Of a stretch of 64,000 nt of DNA, positions 10,502 to 22,480 are shown in pieces (the first letter of the stretch is position 1; each line of letters starts with the position of its first letter). The translations under genes were made by a program, and so were the position numbers. Origin of the DNA: Scalesia atractyloides. Lineage: Eukaryota; Streptophyta; Magnoliopsida; Asterales; Asteraceae. The stretch lies in the NCBI GenBank assembly GCA_947069175.1, contig CAMTDV010000003.1, forward strand, positions 29,724,853 to 29,788,852, given 5' to 3'. Below the pieces are notes generated by a model, which ran no database searches, was not told the DNA's origin, and worked only from the letters and a program-made list of their open reading frames with translations.

Positions 10502-11860
10502 GGTACGTTCCTTGATAACAATGTTTACGCTATGTGTTTATTTGATACTGGTGCAGATAAAAGTTTTGTATTCGTTGAATTCGAACCTTTGCTTATGTGT
10601 TGTCGTTCTAAGTTGCCTAAATCATTCGAAGTCAAAGTCACTGATGGAAAATCCATCACCGTCGATTCTGTTCTTTCTAATTGGTCATTAAATCTCAACG
10701 ATCATACGTTTTCTATTGACCTCATACCCATGCAAATGGGTAGCTTCTATATCATAGTAGGCATGGACTGGCTTAGGCGGGTCTGTGCCAAAGTTGTTTG
10801 TTCGGAAAAATACATTCGCCTTCCCCTTCCCAATAAGGACTCCTTGCATGTCTATGGTGAGAAACCTTCCAAAGGTCTCAAGCTTATGTCGTGTATCCAA
10901 GCGAACAAGTACTTGCGTATGGAATACTTCGCCTTTCTTGCCCACATTGTGGAAAATAAAGATAAGGTTCCAAGCGTGAGTGAAGTTCCCGTTGTGCGCG
11001 ATTTCCCTGACGTTTTCCCTGAGGATCTTCCTGGTCCTCCTCCTGCTTGTTCCATTGACTTTCGCATCGACCTCATCCCTAGTGCAACTCCGGTCGCAAA
11101 ATCCCCCTATCGTCTAGCACCCTCAGAGATGCAAGAGTTGTCTAGCCAACTTCTAGAGCTTCTTGATAAATGCTTCATACGCCCTAGCACATCTTCTTGG
11201 GGCGCTCCCGTCCTATTCGTCAAAAAGAAAGACGGATCCTTTCGTATGTGCATCGACTATCGTGAGCTTAACAAGCTTACGATCAAGAATCGATACCCTC
11301 TTCCTCGTATTGACGACCTTTTTTACCAGCTTTAAGGCGCGGCTTGTTTCTCGAAAATCGACCTTCACTCCGGTTATCATCAACTTCGAGTTCTCAAAGA
11401 AGATATACCCAAAATCGCGTTTCACACACGTTATGGGCACTACGAGTTCGTGGTCATGCCATTAGGTCTCACCAACGCACCCGCCGTGTTTATGGATTTA
11501 ATGAATCGCGTGTGTAAGCCCTATCTCGACCGATTCGTGATCGTCTTCATTGACGATATCTTAATATTTCCAAGACGCGAGAAGAGCATGAGCGACACTG
11601 GCGTCTTATCCTTCAGCTATTTCGTACTGAACGTCTTTATGCCAAATTCTCCAAGTGTGAATTTTGGCTAAAGGAGGTTCAATTCCTTGGTCATGTCATC
11701 AAAGAACTTGGTATTCACGTTGACCCCGCAAAAGTCAAGGCGGTGAAATTGGATTGCTCCTAAGACACCGTCCGAGATTCGTTCATTTCTCGGCTTAGCC
11801 GGTTAATACCGTCGGTTTATTTCAAATTTCTCAAAAATTGTCGTACCTCTCATTTCCTTG
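10502..11860 (+). pseudogene. Gypsy-1 protease and reverse transcriptase
   Basis: The aspartic protease motif CLFDTGADKSFV is intact near 10532. It is followed by the GMDWL block and the PR-RT connector (VVRDFPDVFPEDLPG). RT blocks are KKKDGSFRMCIDYRELN, YPLPRIDDL and, after a TAA at 11333-11335, IDLHSGYHQLRV, VMPLGLTNAPAVFMDLMN and the active site VFIDDILIF. A frameshift near 11570 (after FIDDIL) and further stops near 11760 disrupt the thumb/connection. All three catalytic Asp of RT are present in the DNA but not in one frame. Confidence 0.9.
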
Positions 11861-13261
11861 ACCCAAAAGGATAAACCTTTTGTTTGGAGTTCTGAACAAG
11901 AGGAGTCTTTTCAAACGCTCAAGGACATGCTTTGCAATGCTCCTATCCTAACCCTTCCTGATGGTACCAATGACTTTGTCATATATTGCGATGCCTCAAG
12001 ACAAGGTCTTGGTTGCGTTCTTATGCAACGAGACAAGGTTATCGCTTATGCATCACGACAACTCAAGATTCATGAGAAACATTATACTACGCACGACTTT
12101 GAACTTGGAGCAGTTGTTTTTGCACTAAAGATTTGGCGACACTACCTTTTATGGTACAAAGTGTACGGTCTTCACCGACATAAGAGCCTTCAGCACATCT
12201 TTAACCAAAAGGAACTCAACATGCATCAGTGTCATTGGGTAGAATCATTAAACGACTACGACTGCGATATCCGCTACCACCCTGGTAAAGTGAATGTTGT
12301 GGTCGACGCACTTAGTCAGAAAACTCATGTTAAGAGTGTACGTTGTTACCGAACTTTGGGAAAGCTTCAAGAGATGATTCGTGAGGCACAATACTCGACC
12401 GTTAATGAGGGTAACCTCGATAATGAGTTGAAGTGTGGTGGTGAAAACCAACTCGTGACCAAATCTAATGGGATCATGTGCTATCTGGACCGTATTTGGA
12501 TTCCAAACCGTGATAATCTTCGTGACCTCTTGATGAGTGAAGCTCATAAGTATCAGTATTCTATTCGTCCTGGCACCGATAAGATGTATCATGACCTCCG
12601 AGCATCGTACTGGTGGCCTGGTATGAAGAAAGATATCGTTTATTATGTTTTGAAGTGCCTTACCTGCTCCAAGGTAAAGGCCGAACATCAACGACCCTCT
12701 AGCTTACTCGAACAACCGGAAATTCCTGTTTGGAAATGGGAGAGTATTGCCATGGTTTTCATATTCAAACTCCCTCGTACATCTTCAGGCCACGATAGTA
12801 TTTGGGTAATCATCGACCGTCTGACCAGGTCTGCTCATTTCCTCCCCATACGTGAAGACTACCGAGTCAAGAAATTGGTTCGTATCTACACGGATGAAGT
12901 CATTTATCCTCGCTACGTGGGTCCTTTCAAGATTCTCGAGAGAATTGGCAAGGTAGCCTACCGACTGGACCTACCGCAAGAGCTCAACAACGTTCATCCT
13001 ACCTTCCATGTCTCAAACTTGAAAAGATGTCTCGCCGAAGAAGGATTCCAAGTTCCACTTGAAGATCTTCAAATTAATGAGACCCTACACTTCGTGGAAA
13101 AATCGGTCGAAATCACGGATCGAGGTACTTAGCAACGAAGGCGCAGTCGAATTCCTATCGTGAAGGTGCGGTGGGAAGGAAAACGTGGCGCTGAGTTTAC
13201 TTGGGAACTTCAAAGCGACATGAAGACTAAGTATCTGCATTCGTTCGCTGTGTCTTCCTAA
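11858..13261 (+). pseudogene. Gypsy-1 RNase H and deleted integrase
   Basis: RNase H begins with VIYCDASRQGLG and HDFELGAVVFALKIW. The following block, expected as an F-T-D-H-K-S type motif with a catalytic Asp, reads VYGLHRHKSLQ because of two compensating single-base indels near 12150-12180. The integrase HHCC zinc-binding region (RPGTDKMYHDL to CLTCSKVK) is present. The catalytic core stops after RIYTDEVI (about 12903) and jumps in frame to YPRYVGPFKIL. About 180 residues containing the second Asp and the Glu of the DDE triad are therefore missing. The chromodomain-like tail (IPIVKVRW) follows a TAG at 13130-13132 and ends at TAA 13259-13261. Confidence 0.92.
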
Positions 13262-13283
13262 ATTTCGGGATGAAATTCCCTAA

Positions 13284-13295
13284 ATGGGGGGAGAC
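13284..13295 (+). other. Polypurine tract of Gypsy-1
   Basis: The purine run ATGGGGGGAGAC lies directly before the 3' LTR. It is the primer site for plus-strand cDNA. Confidence 0.9.
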
Positions 13296-15814
13296 TGTAA
13301 CGCTTCGCAATTGTAACTTTCCGTTTTTAGTAAGATTGCTTGGTGTTTCTATTTTTGGAAAGTCCAAACCTTGTAACCGTATTTCTATTTGCAATTTTGT
13401 AATCTAAGGCTTTGATAGTAATCAAGATTGATCAATTATGCGAAATTCACAAACTGTATACGTGTTTAAACTTATGATCATATGTTATTTTTTGGCTTGA
13501 TAAATCAATTCTAAACGACTCGTAAATTCTTGTTGAACATGTATAAGTCTTAATACCAAAGTCAAGCAAGACAATTAGTGGTTTCAATAAAAAAAATATT
13601 CAAGCTTCCGGAATCATAAAAATCTTGTCACATTTACGATTAATCATGAACATCTAGTAAGTCCTTTTTTTGGGTTTTCAAAATACCCTAACACATGATC
13701 TTGGACAACCATATGACCTAGACTTATGTTACAATAATGTGCAATGTTTAAAGGACCAAAATATATCAAGTATATAATTAAAACAACAAAAAAATAAATG
13801 ACCTAACACCTTGCGGCCGCAAGCTGTTAAGGTATTCCCTCTTCTTTTTTGATTCAAAATCCCACCAAACCATATTAAATGCAACCCTAATACTAACCCT
13901 AATCCTTCCACTATAAAACCAAGTGTTCCCCCACCCATTTCTCACTTTTACAAGCCTCCAAACACCTCAAACAAACCTCCTAACTTCATAAACTTTTTGC
14001 TGAAACAAAGCAGATTGAAAGTGAGTTTCAACTCACTTCTCTTCATCTTCTAGCCTTGTTTTTCTTTCTAACACTATTGGATAACCTCTAGGAAGGTTCT
14101 CACAAGTTTGCTTGGGCAAACTAAGGTGAAACCCCACCATTTTGAGGTCCAAAAGTGTGTAAACTTTCTGCTGAATTTTTTAATTTTTAAACTTCAAGAT
14201 TTTCAATGTTTTCTTCTTGTTTTCTTCCTCAACATTGTTTGCTAAGCCCTATGGATGTTACCATAGGTTTTCCATAATAAACCAAGGTGAAACAACACCA
14301 TTTTGGGGCCAAACTTTCTGTTTTGGAAGTTAAACTTATAAAACTTTTTCGGACTTGTTTTTAAATATAACAATTCTTTGCCACTTATGCCTCTAACCAA
14401 GTTCATAGTAGTGTGTTAGCTAGACTTGTTCATACACAATCAAGAGGCATAATATGTCTCTAAACTTGTGGGTTTTAATAGGGTTTCAAACCCACAAGTG
14501 TTGAGCCATCCAAGCTTACAAGCTTGTGTTGGTGTAGGTGTGATTACATGGAGGCCTTGGCCATCCAACTTTGCAATCCACGCATTACTTGATGATTTCT
14601 ATATTCTTGACCATCCGGATTGTCCTTGTGACAATCTTGTGTATTGGTGAATCTTATGAAAGAGCTTTAGGACGGTTATCCTCCTACCTCCATGCATGAC
14701 TTATATGACTTATATGATATCTATGAATTACATGAACTCTATGATGAATTTGTAATATTATATGTAAACTATATATGTAAATACTTAATATAACCGAACC
14801 TTTGACAATGACCATATGGTTACTCGTCCTAATATTAGGTTATTTATCTTAGACCTAACCATCGTTACGATTCTATTGGGCATGACCCATTAAAACACAA
14901 ACACCCTTTGGGGCTTATAGTGTCAAAAACGAGCGTTAACGTCTAGGTAAATACTTTGACTATACATACTTTTTGCATACTTTCATTCCTAAACTTATTA
15001 AACTCCACCGACAATCTTATACTCACACACCTACGATCCTTGTGTAGGATAACTTGGTGTTCATCCCCCTAAAAACAACCTAAACGCTTTCACGGAATTT
15101 ACTTTGCAAAACCGTGAGTACACTCGAACCCTTTTTATGTTTTACACTTTTTGGATGCAATATGTTAACTTATCAAACTACACTAAATCACACTTTTATT
15201 CTATGAATACACACACACAATCCATCAAACATGCTTTAGATATGTGCTACTTGACTTGTTACTTGGTATATTCTTATGTGATCTAAATGTCATTAACTTC
15301 GATGAAGCCTCCCTTAACATGTATAGCGCTATAGGAGTAACGCACCGCTCGTATTCTTGTGGTCAATGTTAAGTTTTAATCTATTATGCGGTACACTAGA
15401 GGATTAACTTTGTAGTTCACATGCCTTGTTTACATTTATCTCGTATGCTAGCTATTCATGTGGATTTGTTTAATCGGTTTTAATACTTATGCTATGATAT
15501 CAAACTTGTGTACTCGCCAATACTTTGTTATTGAACTATACTTTTTAACATATTGCAGGTTGATGAAGTTGGTATGATGAAACTTAGTAGGATCGGCATG
15601 GAAACACGCTTAGAATGCTAAGTTAATCATTATGTTTTTGTTGAACTTATTTCATTGTTATTACTTTGTATTTTAAGAATATTGTAATTTGATAATTTGA
15701 TGTTTTGAAATGAAATGAGTTGTTTAGTTAAATATTGTCACAAATAGTGTTATGATATCTCGAGCAATCTATTCATCTCACTCTGATGTTTCCGCCATCG
15801 GTTGGGGTGTGACA
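13296..15814 (+). repeat. Gypsy-1 3' LTR
   Basis: The 2519-bp LTR runs from TGTAACGC to GTGTGACA and pairs with 5677-8199. It has the same palindrome, telo-box-like motifs and TATAAAA as the 5' copy, with few substitutions. The exact TSD GTTGA follows at 15815-15819. Confidence 0.95.
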
Positions 15815-15819
15815 GTTGA

Positions 15820-16920
15820 TGTGAAAGTTGACGGAGAGAGTGATAAGGAGGAAGTTGATAGGATTGAAATGCCTCCCAGATTCATCGAATGGGATCTAGA
15901 GGATGAAGTTATCTATGAAACTGACGGTGGAGACGAGTTCGCTCCGCAGCACCCTGAATGGTTCAAGAAGGAAAGAGCAAAAATGCCAGATTTTTATCAA
16001 GTCATAACGGTTGAGAAAACAGAGGCCACAGAACGAATTATCAGCTAGAAGTACTGCAATCTAACTGGGTGGTTTGTTGTGAAACGAAGAGGAGGTGTAA
16101 TCCAGTATTTTCGAAATGGAAATGACATGCAAAGTCTACCCACATGGGATATACGATAATTGAGCAAGCACGATATGAAAAATCCTTCCAATAGTACTAT
16201 TGGTGGCGACTTTGAAAGACTAATTCTTAGAGAATGCGTGCGTGGATTCACGGTCTCAAACCTCAACGCTCGAGGAGACGCGTATCAAAAACAACCGAGA
16301 CCCAATTACAGGAAAAAACAAAGTGACGTGGGTAATCAATCCAGCCAAAGTGGTCACCAGGGTGAAACTTCCTCCAGAACAACCTATGGCTCTCACCAAT
16401 TTTAAGAAATGGTTCTATGATGGTAAAACAGGTGAAGCAGTCATCAAATCCAACTCAAACGAAGATATCCGCATTCTAGATCCAATGGACATGTTCATGT
16501 TCTACCTATCTGCTCTGAATACTCTTTATGGGAACAAGATACACGTTGGCACAGGAAACGAATACCTAGAGGAAGGCATGCTTTTTCAGCGAGCGGTAGA
16601 GCGTGCAAGAGATAAACAGAAAGAATTGATGGAGATCATGCTCAAAATCAATAAGCAAAAAGAAAAGAAGAAAGTTGCTAAAAAGTCTGCGGAGCTGCAA
16701 TCCTCCTCTCCTTAAACAAAAGATCCGTCATCAGAATCAGATGTTCAAGTTACTCCACCACCACCGACTTCATCCACATATGAAGTCACTACGAAGGACC
16801 CAAAATAAAGTGAAGCTGTTATCAACCAATCTAAAGCACTGCCTAAACCGACTGCAGATCAAGCTGCATCAAATCCAGAAACCCAAACTCAAGAATGAAG
16901 ATCGAACAAGTACTCAACGA
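15820..16920 (+). pseudogene. Copia 3' extra ORF, second part
   Basis: This continues the ORF interrupted at 5676. The first piece (to 16048) is acidic: VDVKVDGESDKEEVDRIEMP, then FIEWDLEDEVIYETDGGDEF and HPEWFKKERAKMPDFYQVI. The next piece (about 16240-16715, shifted frame) contains PMALTNFKKWFYDGKTGEAV, ILDPMDMFMFYLSALNTLYGN and a Lys/Glu-rich coiled-coil-like end. At least one TAG (16046-16048) and a frameshift break it. The product is of unknown function; its place directly before PPT and 3' LTR fits the extra 3' ORF known in some plant Copia lineages. Confidence 0.65.
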
Positions 16921-17400
16921 TCTAGGGGGATATTGTTGGAACTTTTGAGATCGTTGATACTTGGTTTTAGTAGGTTTTGGATAGTTTTGTAATAGTTTAT
17001 TATGCTCTAGAACGTTTAGGGGGTTAAAAGTGTAACTACAAGGGTTTGTCCTTGTGGCGGAGTAATTAAGTATCCAGCGTATTTAATAAATACGCTGGGT
17101 AGTCATCATGTATATATAGGTGCTTGATGAAAACCCTAGTCCAAGGTTCTTGGGCATGTTTTGGTGTTTTCTCTTAAGTTGTGATTATTGTTCTTGTGCC
17201 GAATCCGAACATCCAGGTGCTTTTAGTGATTATATCTTTTGGGATTCCATATACAACACTTGATGTTTGATCCATACAACAATCTTCATCTTTTGGTTTT
17301 TCCTAACTTTTGCACATTCAAGCAACTAATCAATTATTGTTTGGGTGATAACAATCAAACCACTGTGATCCGAATCTGTTTTGGGACTCAATACTGATTG
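16921..17400 (+). repeat. Copia PPT and 3' LTR
   Basis: The purine tract TCTAGGGGGA (16921-16930) precedes an LTR starting TGTTGGAAC at 16934. The promoter has a perfect inverted repeat with 12-bp arms (17074-17098) and TATATATA at 17111-17118, 12 bp further on. The 3' end is uncertain. CA ends occur near 17258 and 17355, and similarity to the 3.3-3.7 kb segment continues to about 17397. The partner 5' LTR lies outside the window unless it is that diverged segment. Confidence 0.65.
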
Positions 17401-17540
17401 TGTGTGGATATGTGTGATTGTTCATCAAAGTCATATCTGATAAAGATTTAGAGCATCATTCAAGGGGGAGACTGCGGTCTCACTTGAAGATGTTATCCAA
17501 GATAAATCAAGACTTAAAATCACAGATTTATAGTTATGTC

Positions 17541-18095
17541 CAAGGGGAAGACTGTTATTGCACTTTTGTGTGTGGTCATAGTTTGAAATATAAATATATA
17601 TGACATAAAGAGTCTTGAGTCTTAATGTATCTAGACAGAGTTTTCATTAGAATTCACTTAAAGGCTTTGATAGGTTTTGTTAAGTTTCATTAGGTTTAGT
17701 GAGATTAAAATGTATCACGATGTCATGGAAACATGATACACATCATGATGCATTACATAAGATTCAATAGAACAAGAACAATAAAACCTGCAAGGACACG
17801 TGCACATGAAAGTTATATCATACATTTAAGATAAAATATAGGACTCCTACATGAGGATTATGTGCGCAAGAGTTATGCGCTTTGGAGTCCTACGCTTAGT
17901 TCTCATTGTGTATAAATACCACCTTCATGTGTACAACTCTTCACAATTACACAATTTCGATCTTTTTGAGAGCTTATACAAGAGTCTGTTTAGAGTCTAA
18001 ACTTTGTCCAGTTAGCATCCTTTTCGTAATAAAGCAATGCTTTATATTTACGATTTGTGTACACTCGATTACAACTCGTTTTTACTGATTCCGCA
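17541..18095 (+). repeat. Second Copia-type PPT and LTR
   Basis: The purine-rich CAAGGGGAAGAC (17541-17552) precedes an LTR of 543 bp, from TGTTATTGC (17553) to GATTCCGCA (18095). TATAAATA is at 17911-17918. Upstream of it are 9-bp inverted arms TAGGACTCC (17839-17847) and GGAGTCCTA (17884-17892) enclosing a smaller GCGCA/TGCGC hairpin. Another PPT-like run lies at 17462-17472. The internal region of this element is gone, so it is a truncated 3' end. Confidence 0.6.
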
Positions 18096-18178
18096 CGTAA
18101 GACCGTTTATACGCAGAACTTGCTTCTTTGTGAATCATTCCTGAACTTTAAAATTTGTTTGGTTTATTATCTCAATGT

Positions 18179-18425
18179 TGAAAAAATAAACATAAAATGC
18201 AAGTTATTAGAAATATATTCAAATTATATGATAAATCGCAATTTTGAAAAAATAAACATAAAATGCAAGTAATTATAAATATAATCATGATTAAAAAATA
18301 TTATTAAAACATTGAAACAATTAGTTAAGAAATCAAAATAACTATTAACAGAGATAAAAAATGAACAATTATTAAAACATTCAAACAATTACTTAAGAAA
18401 TCTAAATAACTATTAACTAAGACAA
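18179..18425 (+). repeat. Two short direct duplications, AT-rich
   Basis: A run of about 26 bp (AAAAAATAAACATAAAATGC and following AAGT) occurs at about 18180 and 18247. A second run of about 57 bp containing TTATTAAAACATTNAAACAA occurs at about 18300 and 18367. They are small local duplications with no coding content. Confidence 0.6.
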
Positions 18426-21300
18426 AAAAATTGAAAACCACCTCCTCATGCAAGCAAGAACTTAAGAACCAAATGCAGCCAACCAGACTATAACACCTCA
18501 TCATTACCTATATGTTGAACCAAGGGCAGTTTAGTCTTTTATCACACCCAAGCAAGGGCAATTTAGTAAATTACTTATCCAATAAAATCAACTGAAATTT
18601 TTATACCTATTCCCCCTCTCTCTGTCTCACAAACCCAACATCCATATATATACTCTCAAAAGTCTCTCTCTCTCTCTCTTGATGCAGAGCCGGCGACTTT
18701 CAAGTGGGTCTTGATCTACATCAAATTTGGCCCAATGACATTTCCACGTGGTTCAACGGGAGTGTATGGGGATGCAAAGCCGGTGGGATGTCGATGGTTC
18801 GATGGACCTGGAGGTGACGACTGGACGCGTGATGGCGGTAGGGATGACTACTCTGGTGGGTGATGGAGGCGCACCCGGTTACGCCGGGTGGTGGTGATTC
18901 GACGGTGGGTGGCGGTGTTCGACGTTGTTGTGCGGTGCTTCAGGTGTTGTTCAAGTGCTATTACTTGTAAATCAATTACGACACAAACAACCTCAACATA
19001 AGAACTATCAATGTCTCGATACAACAGACACAGTTCAAGACGCGCTCACGAACAAAAATGAAGAAACCTCGACAGATTGCAGCCATCGTCGCCCCCGGTA
19101 ACCACGTGAGAAACCGATGTTGATCAGTTTTGTTCATTTGACCCGATTTGGACAAGGTTTGACTATTTTTTTGAGATTGATTTTGATGTTGATATGTTTT
19201 TCAGATCGATTTTGGGGTTAGTTTGTTTTTTAGATTGATTTTGGGTTTTAAAGTGATAATTGCTAGTTTTTGAATCAAATTAAGGCGATTAGATAATATT
19301 ATGTGGTGATTAGTCGGGTTATTTTGTCCATTTTTTTAGTTGAGGTTTTTTAAATGAGTCGTATATTGTTTTTGTAGTCGGCTTATTGGTTTGTTACGTC
19401 GGGTTTTTTTGTTAATCTATGCATAATTGTGTCAAGTTTAGTCGAGTTGTTGTTGGGTTTTTTTTTTTGTAATTGTGTGTCGAGTTTTTGGTTGGTTTAC
19501 ATTGGGTTATTTTAGGTTTTATATAAGGGTTTGGTTGGTTTACAATGTTTTTTTAGGTTGCATGTAGGCTTGGGGGCATTTTTCTGGACGAAAACGACGA
19601 AGATCAAGATTAAGGATTAACACATTTTTTGTTTTTCTATATGTATTTTTTCTGTATAAAAACATGACGTAAATTTTTTTTCTGTGGTGTAAAGTATTCA
19701 ATTTCTATTCTGACTTTTTATTATCATTTGTTATCATGTGTAGACAAAGTACAATCGGGCAATATACCATTATGCAAACATTTGCTTATTAAAAAAAAAG
19801 AAATGAAAAAAAGGTATAATGAAAGTCAATAAGACAATCTCAACCCTTGATCAGATTTGATCAATGATCTTGGTTTAGTTCCCTAGTTGTTGTATGAATA
19901 TATGATTTCTATTTTAACCATTTTCTATATGAATATACATCCTCTTCTTTGTTCATTTTAATAAATATTGTAATAAAAAGCTATCAGATGATTAATTCGA
20001 GAGTAAAAATAGATTAGCCGTCAAAAAAAATACACAAGACAAAACTCCATTTATTATCGTAGTAAATATCTTAATAAACTTTTTGAGTGTCGACAACCAT
20101 AACAGAAATTTTCTCCATGAGCAAAACGTACTTAGCGTGACAAGTTCTTTGTAAAAGGCATTAAAAATTTATCTTTTTATACTTTATAGTTTAAACCAAA
20201 TAAAGTTACTTTAAAATGCACAAATGGGATTAACTTTTTTTGAGTGGCTAAAACACATCAATTATTTCCTTTTTAGAATTTGAACCCATAACCATTTAGT
20301 TAAGAAATAATCACTCCTGTTTCAATCCATGGATTGCATTTTTTTTAACTTTTTTCATTTCTATAATTTGATTTGAGAGTTGTACTAAAGTGATAATCAA
20401 GAAACCTTCATACCCAATTATGTTACACAAAAGGTACCTGGTATCATGAGATGTCCACCACGTTGTCCAAGTACTAAGTAGTGGGCTCGACACTCCTGGC
20501 AAAACAATCAACGGTGTGTATCATGAGAATACTTGAATGAAAGTGAAAAGATTAAGAATGTAATATCTAAAACCATTGCAAAAAATAAAATAAAAAAAAA
20601 ACACACACACTCACATAAAAAAATCATGGTTTTATCACTTCCACTAGTAGCCCTTATCATGCAATCTTAGCACTCATGTAATTCAAATGATTAATTACAA
20701 AACCAGGGATCTTCGTAGTCTAATAATGCAATCTCATCTTTGTTAAAATGTGGAAACAGAGAATAAAACCCAAGAGTTTGACTTGCCATATGATTACGCC
20801 TTTTAAGGATAAAACTATTAGATTCAAGTAGTGGAGGCTGTAAGGTACGAACATGCCTGGCAAAATAAGCCTATACATTTTATTTTGAGATGGTATGTAT
20901 ATTTTAAATTTTAAGATGGTTTAAAATGAGTCAAGTAAAATTAGTTACTAGGTTAGAATAGTTTGTAAAGTGCTGGATAAAAAAAGAGTAGGTTAATATG
21001 GGTATAAGACAAAACTTAAACGGGATAGAATAGGTTAAAAGCACTTAATTAAGTAATAGGATGAGTTTTAAGATAGGCCTATGATATGGATTGAATCATA
21101 TCCGATCCATGTACATATAATTTCCGGGTCGGTCCATATTAAAAAAATAAATAATAAAAAAACTCAAAAAAAATAAAAAAAAATCACAAAAAATTTTAAA
21201 TTTTTTATGAAAATTAAAAAGATCTAAAAATACAAAAATATTGTAAATACAAAAAATATCAAAGAATTCTAAAAAATCAAAAAGTATCTAAAAAACACAA
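18426..21300. other. Unassigned: GC-rich 18.7-19.1 kb, then T-rich and A-rich
   Basis: 18664-18682 is a CT microsatellite. 18690-19100 is GC-rich and gene-like in composition but gives no recognisable protein. It is followed by a T/G-rich stretch to about 19600 that looks like intron sequence, with a GGTAACC donor-like site near 19098. It could be the 5' end of a decayed or captured host gene. The rest is AT-rich, with A-runs at 21140-21300, and shows nothing I can name. Confidence 0.3.
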
Positions 21301-21303
21301 AAA

Positions 21304-21585
21304 ATGAAAAAAATGAAAAAAAAAATCTTTTATACCGAAAATTTAAAGCTTTCCAAAACTGGATTGTCGGTCAAACATTCCAAACGTGACAACGCATTTA
21401 TCTCGGCCGGATCATTAACTTATGAAAATCAGAATTTCAGTTTTAAAAACGAATCTTTTCCTAAAAGTTGGACGAAACATACTATAATACACAACCCTCG
21501 TCTTTCTATTATCAGTGGAGACTCACATGTTTCCAACTCTGCAAGCCGTCTAGGTATCATACATGAGGTCCGTTATGGTGACTAG
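21304..21585 (+). CDS. Unrecognised 93-residue ORF
   Basis: This ORF encodes a Lys/Ser-rich peptide starting MKKMKKKIFYTENLKLSKTG. The initiating region lies in an A-rich tract, so the start codon may be accidental. I recognise no domain and no neighbour supports it. It may be chance, or part of an unidentified repeat extending to about 21720. Confidence 0.15.
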   Translation: MKKMKKKIFYTENLKLSKTGLSVKHSKRDNAFISAGSLTYENQNFSFKNESFPKSWTKHTIIHNPRLSIISGDSHVSNSASRLGIIHEVRYGD

Positions 21586-22480
21586 CGTTGCTCCAGTTCG
21601 ATGATGCTCCTTGCTTTCATTCTTGTGCGTCGTCCATTCAGAAAACAATCCACGACTCGTCTTTGGAAGACAACGCCAATAGGGCGTTAGCGCTCCGCGA
21701 GACACTGCTTTTTTCGAGTTTCTACTGTTCCAAATAATATCGTTTTATACTCATTCTATTATATTAAAACTCATTTGTAATTACTACATGTGATTATGAT
21801 CAGACGTCACTAGAATATATAGGAAGCTCAAATTCATGTATTATTATTAAATAATTTACTTTCTTTAGTGTATATTCATATATTATTTTGTCAGATAACT
21901 TTTTGAATTAGTGAAAAAATAAAACAACAAAAGATTATTTCGAACTTGTGCATAAGTTCAAGAAACACAAACTTCATAAGAATAAAACCTTATCAGTGTG
22001 AATCTAAGATTTCGTTGTAAATTATAACATTTCTTATATAAAGATTTCGTAGTAGATTATCATATTTCTTCTATAACATTTGTAAGATTTTTTTCTGTTG
22101 TCGTTAATTTATATAACAATACAATTAGTTAAACAACTTGGATTGTTATAAATTTAGAAAACAATGATTTATCAAATTCATCTAATATATTTTATTATAG
22201 AGTTCCCGCTTTAAATATGATAAATTATCTAATATATTTTATAGAGTTTCTACTTTAAATTATTCAGGAACATTTGTAATGATATATTGTCAGGACAGCT
22301 CCTAACCTTTCAAGTGGTGACGGTCCTTGATCTCACCCGGATCTTTCAAACTTAGGACACCATGATGACATAAAACACCTTGAGATTATTGAATATTCGA
22401 AATAATAAAACCTTACTATTCATGGTGATTTTGTATTCATTAAGTTTGGTATTTGTATTTTATATCTCTAGGATAATTCA
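21586..22480. other. AT-rich spacer
   Basis: No gene is seen. A small duplication with TAATATATTTTATTATAGAG occurs around 22180-22260. The left boundary of the LTR fragment that follows is near 22480. Confidence 0.35.

Larger units (their letters stand above)
5677..15814 (+). mobile_element. Gypsy-1: complete but dead Ty3/gypsy element
   Basis: This is a full-length Tekay/Del-like chromovirus, 10,138 bp, on the + strand. Order: 5' LTR (5677-8199), PBS (8203-8214), structured leader, gag, protease, RT, RNase H, integrase with chromodomain-like tail, PPT (13284-13294), 3' LTR (13296-15814). The TSD GTTGA is exact. The two LTRs are highly similar with scattered substitutions and small indels. 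It cannot be autonomous: gag has nonsense codons, the zinc knuckle has lost a Cys, RT is frameshifted and the integrase core is deleted. It inserted into the 3' ORF of the older Copia element. Confidence 0.95.

Noticed and set aside
12248..12691. Minus-strand ORF of 147 codons
   Set aside because: It is a shadow of the Gypsy-1 RNase H/integrase frame.
20311..20511. Minus-strand ORF possibly containing an exon of a host gene
   Set aside because: A short run looked coding, but no family could be named and stops and frame do not support it.
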